A stretch of DNA of 19,236 nt from an uncultured Spirochaetales bacterium (GTDB lineage Bacteria; Spirochaetota; Spirochaetia; Sphaerochaetales; Sphaerochaetaceae), in assembly GCA_945947045.1 (NCBI GenBank), contig CAMEXG010000015.1, forward strand, positions 1 through 19,236. Direction: 5' to 3'. Of this stretch, positions 14,797-19,236 are shown in pieces. A program made the translations under genes and the position numbers. A model generated the notes under the pieces. The model worked only from the letters and a program-made list of their open reading frames with translations. It made no database searches and was not told where the DNA came from. Numbering within the stretch: position 1 is the first letter of the stretch; each line of letters opens with the position of its first letter.

Positions 14797-16626
14797 ATGA
14801 AGAAAACTATCTATACAATAATGATGTTTTTGGTAACCATAGTTGGTTGTCTATCCTTATCTGCATCTATAAGCAAAAGCTATGTCATTCCATTACAGGA
14901 TGAATTCTACTCGGACGTTTATTCACTATACTCTCTCTTAGGAGTGGCATCTCCATCATATTCCCAACCTTGGTCCGGAAGTGAAGCAAGGCTTATTCTT
15001 GATAGAATATGTGACAAGGCAAAAGAATATGATTCTACATATAATATCTGGAACAGACTTAACGAGAAACTAGATGATTACACATTAGACCATAATATCA
15101 AGGATGGTTTTTCCTTCGACATCGGACTTAATATATCACCAGAGGTATATATACATACAAACAGTGAAGATTATGTTAACGACCATGACTGGTATTATGG
15201 TTATGAAAAACGAAACATGCTTGCCGATGCAACAATTGAACTTGGGGTGAAAGATTTTTTCTACACATACTCCGAGCTCTCCTTTGGCAAAAGCAGATAT
15301 TCATCAAAAGGTACTGAAATATATAGCCATGAAGAAGATTTCCCAAGTGGAATAGGTGCAATCGTCCCTTCCTGGAAACATGTAAAAGAACTATATATGA
15401 AAGAGAATGGAATCAGCAATGAAGAAGATCTCCCTGAAGATTGGTATGTAGAGTATCGATATACTGCCAATGTAGTTAAATCTTCTGCAGCTTACTCCAG
15501 TATTTACAACGACAACACTCCTTTCTGGGATTTTTGGAACCTTGCAGCCAATTTCCCTACAAGAGCCTTCGTTTCATTCGGGGATTCCAACTGGAATATT
15601 CTTTTTGGTAAAGAAAGAGTGAACTGGGGAAGAAGTATTATTGGTAATTTCGCTATCGACAGTCATGTTGGTTATCATGATGTTGCGAGACTAAGCATTT
15701 ATACAGACAGCTTCAAATACGAATGGAACAATCTTTTCTTAGAAACAGCACCATATGTTTCAGAAGTAGACAAAAAAGGTCCAGATGATATCAAGATAAT
15801 GATGAATCATAGGCTAGAATTCAGGCCTGTTTCTTGCTTCTCTTTTGTATTGGCAGAGTCGATAATGTATAGAAGCGGAATATTGGAGTTACAGATGTTT
15901 AACCCCGCTTATATCTATCACCAGCTAAACAATAGAGATCTTTTTAATTCTCTTGCTTCATTGGAACTCTATTATACTCCATTGAAGGGTTGGGATATCT
16001 ATTATCAACTAGGTTTAGATAACGGAACTATACCAGGAGAAGGGAATAGTCAGGCGAATGCGATAGGAATGCTTTTGGGCTCTTCATATTCTTTTGGATT
16101 GGGTAATGGATATTTAAAAGCAAGTGTTGAAGGAGCATACACTACACCTATGATGTACAGAAGGGATGGCATTGATTTCTTAATGCTTCAGCGAGACTAT
16201 ACCTTTATATACTTAGGTTCTGGAACAATAAAACTTAACTATATCGGTTTCCCCTACGGCTCTGATGCAACCGTAGCAAAAGCCGTTGTAGAATACAATA
16301 TACCAAATAATATATATTCTGCCTTTAGTGTTGAGTTTATTAGAAAAGGTGAAATCAATATGTTCCACACACATAATACCGAAGGCAATAACGACGAAAA
16401 GGCAAATATTATGGGTTCGACTCCTTATGGAGACAAGATATCTTATGAGACAACGCTTACTCTTGACAGTAAATACTATCTGCCTAAATCCATCAAATGG
16501 ATGGATTCATCAATTTTCTCTAGTATTTCTTACAAAATGCGATGGGAAAAAGAGAAAAGCAGCGGTACAAAATCCCAGATTAAAAATGACTTACAGTTTG
16601 CTTTTGGCCTATCAGTCGAATTCTAA
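14797..16626 (+). CDS. Wzi-like outer-membrane beta-barrel protein
   Basis: I place the start at the ATG 14797 (TAGGA upstream, MKKTIYTIMMFLVTIVG signal peptide with likely cleavage after LSA) and not at an earlier TTG. The mature protein, near 585 aa, opens with a short helical region (PLQDEFYSDVYSLYSLLG, PWSGSEARLIL) seen in Wzi-family capsule assembly proteins. A long series of amphipathic strands follows. The most telling block is FGKERVNWGRSIIGN, continuing into a HVGYHD segment (around 265-290), which fits the Wzi barrel. The last strand ends in Phe (LSVEF), the usual barrel-assembly signal. Wzi proteins bind polysaccharide at the cell surface. The neighbouring esterase lipoprotein supports a glycan-related role. 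The barrel nature is firm; the Wzi assignment is less so. Confidence 0.72.
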   Translation: MKKTIYTIMMFLVTIVGCLSLSASISKSYVIPLQDEFYSDVYSLYSLLGVASPSYSQPWSGSEARLILDRICDKAKEYDSTYNIWNRLNEKLDDYTLDHNIKDGFSFDIGLNISPEVYIHTNSEDYVNDHDWYYGYEKRNMLADATIELGVKDFFYTYSELSFGKSRYSSKGTEIYSHEEDFPSGIGAIVPSWKHVKELYMKENGISNEEDLPEDWYVEYRYTANVVKSSAAYSSIYNDNTPFWDFWNLAANFPTRAFVSFGDSNWNILFGKERVNWGRSIIGNFAIDSHVGYHDVARLSIYTDSFKYEWNNLFLETAPYVSEVDKKGPDDIKIMMNHRLEFRPVSCFSFVLAESIMYRSGILELQMFNPAYIYHQLNNRDLFNSLASLELYYTPLKGWDIYYQLGLDNGTIPGEGNSQANAIGMLLGSSYSFGLGNGYLKASVEGAYTTPMMYRRDGIDFLMLQRDYTFIYLGSGTIKLNYIGFPYGSDATVAKAVVEYNIPNNIYSAFSVEFIRKGEINMFHTHNTEGNNDEKANIMGSTPYGDKISYETTLTLDSKYYLPKSIKWMDSSIFSSISYKMRWEKEKSSGTKSQIKNDLQFAFGLSVEF

Positions 16627-16683
16627 AAAGCATATTGCGTAAAACCTTTTATTATAAACAATAGTATTAAGAGATATTATCTC

Positions 16684-16708
16684 TAGAGGGGCTGAAAAAG
16701 CCCCTCTA
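16684..16708 (+). terminator. terminator-like hairpin after the Wzi-like gene, copy 2 of a repeated element
   Basis: TAGAGGGGCT, a GAAAA loop and AGCCCCTCTA form a perfect ten-pair stem, with a core identical over 21 bases to the hairpin after purB. It follows a second small palindrome, AGAGATA-T-TATCTCT (16670-16684). No T-tract follows on either strand. Confidence 0.58.
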
Positions 16709-16725
16709 ATACTTACACATTTATT

Positions 16726-16767
16726 CGAAAAAGGGGGAGATAAATCTTCAATAGACTGCTCTCCCCC
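16726..16767 (-). terminator. intrinsic terminator of the TRIC-alaX unit
   Basis: Leftward GGGGGAGA (16767-16760) pairs perfectly with TCTCCCCC (16740-16733) across a 19-base loop and is followed by TTTTT. It lies 18 bases past the alaX stop. Together with the hairpin at 16684-16708 it insulates two converging units. Confidence 0.88.
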
Positions 16768-16785
16768 GAGACTGTACCTTTCAAG

Positions 16786-17901
16786 TCAAGCTAGAATCTC
16801 TTTTATCCTCTCTATGTCGGCATCCAAAATCGTTCCTCTGAAAAGAGGCTCCCTTCCTCCGCCTTTAAGAGTGCATCCCTTCTTAATTTTCTCGAAGTCA
16901 TCCTTTGTTCCAAAGAATAGAAAACTCCTCTTGTTCGTTCCATCCAGAATAAAAATCTTCTTTCCTTTTGAATACTTCTCGACTATCTCTGGTGCCTCGG
17001 AGATAGAAACGGAAGACTCAAATACAATAGGATTCTCTTTTCTTTCTTTTAGTTCCAATTCAATAACTTTCTGTTTTAGTTCCCTACACTCTTTTTTGAG
17101 TTCCAAATCTTCTGCAAGAAACTTTTCAAGAGTTGAAGATAGTGAATGAGAATCTGAACTAAGAAGCTTTCCGCACTCTTTCACAGCCCTTTCATTCTCT
17201 CTTCTATATTTACGTGCCTTCTCTCCCACACTCCAGATAGTCCTGACACGGCCCCTGATCTGTTCTTTCCCCCTATAACAGATTTCTTTTATCTCGCCGG
17301 TGGAAGAGAGATGGACGCCTCCGCAGGCAACAGCATCCAAGTCTGAGATAAACACAATCTTCACGCTTTCATCATCGACCTTAATAGAGCGGCGCATCTT
17401 AAGGCTTTCTGCTTCTTTTCTGTCCATATCCACTTGATAGACTTTATGTGATCTAATAATTTCGTCCATCGCCTTCTCCTCCAGAGAAAGAAGAACATCA
17501 TCATCGATTTCACTTCTATCTGTTTCTATGGTAAGAATCTCTTCGCCTTGATGTACCGCAACAGTCCCTATTCCATACTCATGGAACATAAGTGCTGATA
17601 ATAAATGCTGTGCCGTATGCTCCTTCATATAGAAATATCGATGTTCCCAATCAAGAGAAAGTTCATCCTTCCTTCCTATCTCAGGTAGATTACCTTCTAT
17701 TACATGTAATGGAGTGCCGTCTTTGTCTTTTTTTGTGTCGATAATCTTCCAGTCTCCAAAAGAGCCTCTGTCACCTGGTTGCCCTCCACACTCAGGGTAG
17801 AATATGGTTTTATCAAAGACAACTTTCCCCTCTCTTATTTCAGTGACAGTCGCTTCAGTACTCTTAAGGTATCCATCTTTATAATATAAGAGCTCAGTCA
17901 T
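16786..17901 (-). CDS. alaX: AlaX-like alanyl-tRNA editing protein, long form
   Basis: I prefer the ATG at 17901 (371 aa) to an in-frame ATG 12 codons earlier, since it overlaps the upstream stop as ATGACTGA and has GAGG seven bases before it. The N-terminal part has FYPECGGQPGDRGSF, matching the glycine-rich loop of the AlaRS editing region. The zinc site is His95-xxx-His99 (EHTAQHLL) and Cys193-xxx-His197 (CGGVHLS). A charged coiled-coil stretch (about 235-290) leads to a short DHHA1-like end with GGGREPLFRG. No aminoacylation domain is present, so it should hydrolyse mischarged tRNA-Ala (Ser or Gly) in trans. Its partner gene encodes a membrane channel, which has no obvious functional link. 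Confidence 0.9.
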   Translation of the reverse strand: MTELLYYKDGYLKSTEATVTEIREGKVVFDKTIFYPECGGQPGDRGSFGDWKIIDTKKDKDGTPLHVIEGNLPEIGRKDELSLDWEHRYFYMKEHTAQHLLSALMFHEYGIGTVAVHQGEEILTIETDRSEIDDDVLLSLEEKAMDEIIRSHKVYQVDMDRKEAESLKMRRSIKVDDESVKIVFISDLDAVACGGVHLSSTGEIKEICYRGKEQIRGRVRTIWSVGEKARKYRRENERAVKECGKLLSSDSHSLSSTLEKFLAEDLELKKECRELKQKVIELELKERKENPIVFESSVSISEAPEIVEKYSKGKKIFILDGTNKRSFLFFGTKDDFEKIKKGCTLKGGGREPLFRGTILDADIERIKEILA

Positions 17902-18541
17902 TGTCGTCCTCTTTAATACGTCGTCCTTGATGTGCAACAGGAAGACGAAGATGGAGTTTATACCCCAAAACTCTCGCTCCTATTGTGAATAATGCAGTAA
18001 CCCAAAGATTAAGAGATGATGGGCACCCGATATAAGAGAGAAGAAGGAATAATAGAGCACCGAGAATTGAAGCGGAAGCATAGAAATCTGAAGTGAAGAC
18101 CATTGGAACTTCTTTGGCGAAAATATCTCGCAACACTCCTCCACCTACAGCACTTAAACATCCTGAGAAGACGACACCTACAGGAATAATGCCATAAGAG
18201 GCAGCCTTCTCACAGCCCATAGCAGTAAAGAAGCCTAAGCCTATTGCATCGAAGAACATGATATGAGAAGGGAATGTGTCGACTTCACAGTTTTCTGCTA
18301 TCAAAAACATCAATAGGCCTGCAACAAAGGCTACAACAATATAAACACTATTTTGATATACGGCTACAGGAACAGCTCCGATAAGAACGTCTCTGATCAT
18401 ACCCCCGGCACACCCTACTGTCATTGCAAAAACGATCACCCCAAGAAAATCCATTTTCTTACTTATTGCCTTGGCAGCTCCGCTGAGAGCGAACACAAAG
18501 GTACCAAATACATCGAATAAAAGAAGAATACTGTTACTCAT
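17894..18541 (-). CDS. TRIC-type (UPF0126/YadS-YicG family) membrane protein
   Basis: The 215-aa protein is almost entirely hydrophobic, with about seven membrane segments in two inverted repeats of three plus one. The repeats carry the family marks GGMIRDVLIGAVPVA near 46-60 and GGGVLRDIFAKEVPMV near 133-148. Bacterial and archaeal members form trimeric cation channels in the inner membrane; other members have been linked to small-molecule transport, so the permeating species here is open. The C-terminus is a short charged tail. No good ribosome site precedes the ATG (the leader is almost pure A/T), so it may be poorly or leaderlessly translated. It overlaps alaX by eight bases and is the first gene of this leftward pair. 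Confidence 0.92.
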   Translation of the reverse strand: MSNSILLLFDVFGTFVFALSGAAKAISKKMDFLGVIVFAMTVGCAGGMIRDVLIGAVPVAVYQNSVYIVVAFVAGLLMFLIAENCEVDTFPSHIMFFDAIGLGFFTAMGCEKAASYGIIPVGVVFSGCLSAVGGGVLRDIFAKEVPMVFTSDFYASASILGALLFLLLSYIGCPSSLNLWVTALFTIGARVLGYKLHLRLPVAHQGRRIKEDDND

Positions 18542-18589
18542 AACAATAATAGAATAATACTAAATAAATAATCTCGTCACCGATTGAAT

Positions 18590-18618
18590 ATAGTATTTTT
18601 CTTTTGTCTTAAAACCAA
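18590..18618 (-). promoter_or_regulatory. possible promoter of the TRIC-alaX unit
   Basis: Leftward TTGGTT (18618-18613), a 17-base spacer and TACTAT (18595-18590) have the right geometry but only 3/6 and 4/6 matches. The inverted repeat at 18645-18660 lies about 27 bases upstream of the -35. Confidence 0.33.
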
Positions 18619-18644
18619 CTAAATCATTGATAACATCAATTTCA

Positions 18645-18660
18645 TGTTAGAGAAATAACA
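18645..18660. promoter_or_regulatory. inverted repeat TGTTA-N6-TAACA, copy 1
   Basis: Perfect five-base arms around GAGAAA, in the divergent region between the TRIC gene and gdhA. The same core recurs at 18740-18755. It looks like a dimeric regulator site. The nearby TAACACAA at 18663-18670 repeats the outer half of copy 2. Confidence 0.55.
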
Positions 18661-18674
18661 AATAACACAAATTT

Positions 18675-18695
18675 TAATTTTTCTATTGAAAATTA
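18675..18695. repeat. AT-rich inverted repeat in the gdhA upstream region
   Basis: TAATTTT and AAAATTA, seven-base arms around a seven-base centre. Given the A/T content it may be chance, but it lies in a row with three other inverted repeats. Confidence 0.35.
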
Positions 18696-18699
18696 GTTT

Positions 18700-18719
18700 T
18701 GAAGTATGCTAATACTTCA
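18700..18719. promoter_or_regulatory. 20-bp palindrome in the gdhA upstream region
   Basis: TGAAGTAT and ATACTTCA are perfect eight-base arms around GCTA. No T-tract follows on either strand, so an operator is more likely than a terminator. Its arms differ from those of the TGTTA repeats, which suggests a second regulator. Confidence 0.5.
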
Positions 18720-18736
18720 TTATTCGCGTATTTTAA

Positions 18737-18758
18737 TTGTGTTATTTCTTTAACACAA
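18737..18758. promoter_or_regulatory. inverted repeat TTGTGTTA-N6-TAACACAA, copy 2 of the TGTTA core
   Basis: Perfect eight-base arms around TTTCTT, containing TGTTA-N6-TAACA at 18740-18755. If TTGTGT (18737-18742) and TAAGAT (18761-18766, 18-base spacer) form the gdhA promoter, this site lies directly over it. The centre is 95 bases from copy 1, about nine helical turns. Confidence 0.62.
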
Positions 18759-18863
18759 AATAAGATATAGAAGTAATGTTGTGAAATATTCATTTTATTT
18801 TATTGATTATTTCATAAATTTTTCTTCAATATTCTCCGCGATTCCTAAAATAGGAGGAAAACA

Positions 18864-19236
18864 ATGTACGATTACGCAAAATTCATGGCAGAGCTTGAAA
18901 GAAAAAATCCGTCTCAACCTGAATTTATCCAGGCAGCAGGTGAAATCATTGCTTCCGTCATCGACACCGTCAACTCAAATCCACTTTACCTCAAGAACAG
19001 AATTCTTGATCGTATCACAGAACCTGACAGGGTAATCACTTTCAAAGTGGAATGGGAAGACGATGAACATAACATCCAGGTCAACAGAGGCTACAGAGTA
19101 CAATTCAACAATGCTATCGGTCCATATAAGGGGGGACTAAGATTCCATCCCTCTGTAACCCTCGGCACTTTCAAGTTCCTAGGCTTTGAGCAGATTTTCA
19201 AGAACTCTCTTACAACTCTCCCTATGGGCGGCGGTA
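18864..19236 (+). CDS. gdhA: glutamate dehydrogenase, N-terminal part (runs off the window)
   Basis: A GGAGG six bases before the ATG opens a frame of 124 codons that continues past the end of the window. The N-terminal helix MYDYAKFMAELERKNP and the block YRVQFNNAIGPYKGGLRFHP (about 77-96) are typical of the hexameric, mostly NADP-dependent bacterial enzyme. The visible part ends at LPMGGG, just before the GGGKGG segment with the catalytic lysine. The enzyme interconverts 2-oxoglutarate plus ammonia and glutamate, in the assimilating direction if NADP-dependent. Its 322-bp upstream region has four inverted repeats, so expression is likely tightly controlled. A small hairpin (TCCTA-AAA-TAGGA, 18843-18855) covers part of the ribosome site. 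Family is certain; cofactor is inferred. Confidence 0.95.
   Translation, partial: MYDYAKFMAELERKNPSQPEFIQAAGEIIASVIDTVNSNPLYLKNRILDRITEPDRVITFKVEWEDDEHNIQVNRGYRVQFNNAIGPYKGGLRFHPSVTLGTFKFLGFEQIFKNSLTTLPMGGG

Noticed and set aside
18737..18758. Rex or CRP/FNR site
   Set aside because: Rex sites (TTGTTAA-N4-TTAACAA type) and CRP sites (TGTGA-N6-TCACA) have different arm sequence or spacing. The TGTTA-N6-TAACA core fits neither.
18781..19035. Rightward frame overlapping the gdhA start
   Set aside because: It is out of frame with gdhA, which has GGAGG and clear family motifs. This frame begins at a GTG/TTG-type codon in AT-rich DNA and looks like no known protein.

Overview
The window looks like a chromosomal segment of a moderately AT-rich, anaerobic, diderm bacterium, most likely a spirochaete of the gut or Sphaerochaeta-like kind. 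The main clue is a phenylalanyl-tRNA synthetase gene pair of the archaeal/eukaryotic type, which among bacteria is characteristic of spirochaetes. Supporting clues are a Wzi-like outer-membrane barrel, a lipoprotein-type signal peptide with a loose lipobox, and a fermentative gene set (NfnAB-type bifurcating transhydrogenase, iron alcohol dehydrogenase, NADP-type glutamate dehydrogenase). The genus is inference.

Layout. Positions 1-230 hold the decayed 3' end of a chloramphenicol-acetyltransferase-like gene, followed by an AT-rich gene-free stretch. From about 545 to 10.2 kb everything reads leftward in three transcription units, each ending in an intrinsic terminator: nfnA-nfnB (2880-604), an iron-containing alcohol dehydrogenase (4261-3044), and a four-gene unit of a fused 2-oxoacid dehydrogenase E1, an unrecognised 153-aa protein, pheS and pheT (10169-4488). 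A divergent promoter region at 10.17-10.32 kb separates these from a rightward hpt-purA-purB operon that encodes the whole route hypoxanthine to IMP to adenylosuccinate to AMP.

From 13.6 to 16.7 kb lies a visibly more AT-rich surface cassette: a lipoprotein esterase gene split by a one-base frameshift in a run of six A, and an intact Wzi-like barrel. The cassette is flanked by two copies of the same GC-rich hairpin. Next to the first hairpin, on the opposite strand, is what looks like the C-terminal scrap of another barrel gene. A leftward pair then follows (a TRIC/UPF0126 membrane protein and an AlaX-like editing protein), and the window ends inside a rightward gdhA.

How it fits together. 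NfnAB, the alcohol dehydrogenase and glutamate dehydrogenase all handle reducing equivalents, NADPH in particular, and the purine operon is a compact salvage module. The most interesting regulatory DNA is the 322-bp region before gdhA. It holds four inverted repeats, two of them built on the same TGTTA-N6-TAACA core, which resembles a GlnR/TnrA nitrogen box with one base fewer in the spacer. The most interesting unexplained protein is the 153-aa product translationally coupled to the E1 enzyme, in the place where E2/E3 genes would normally be.
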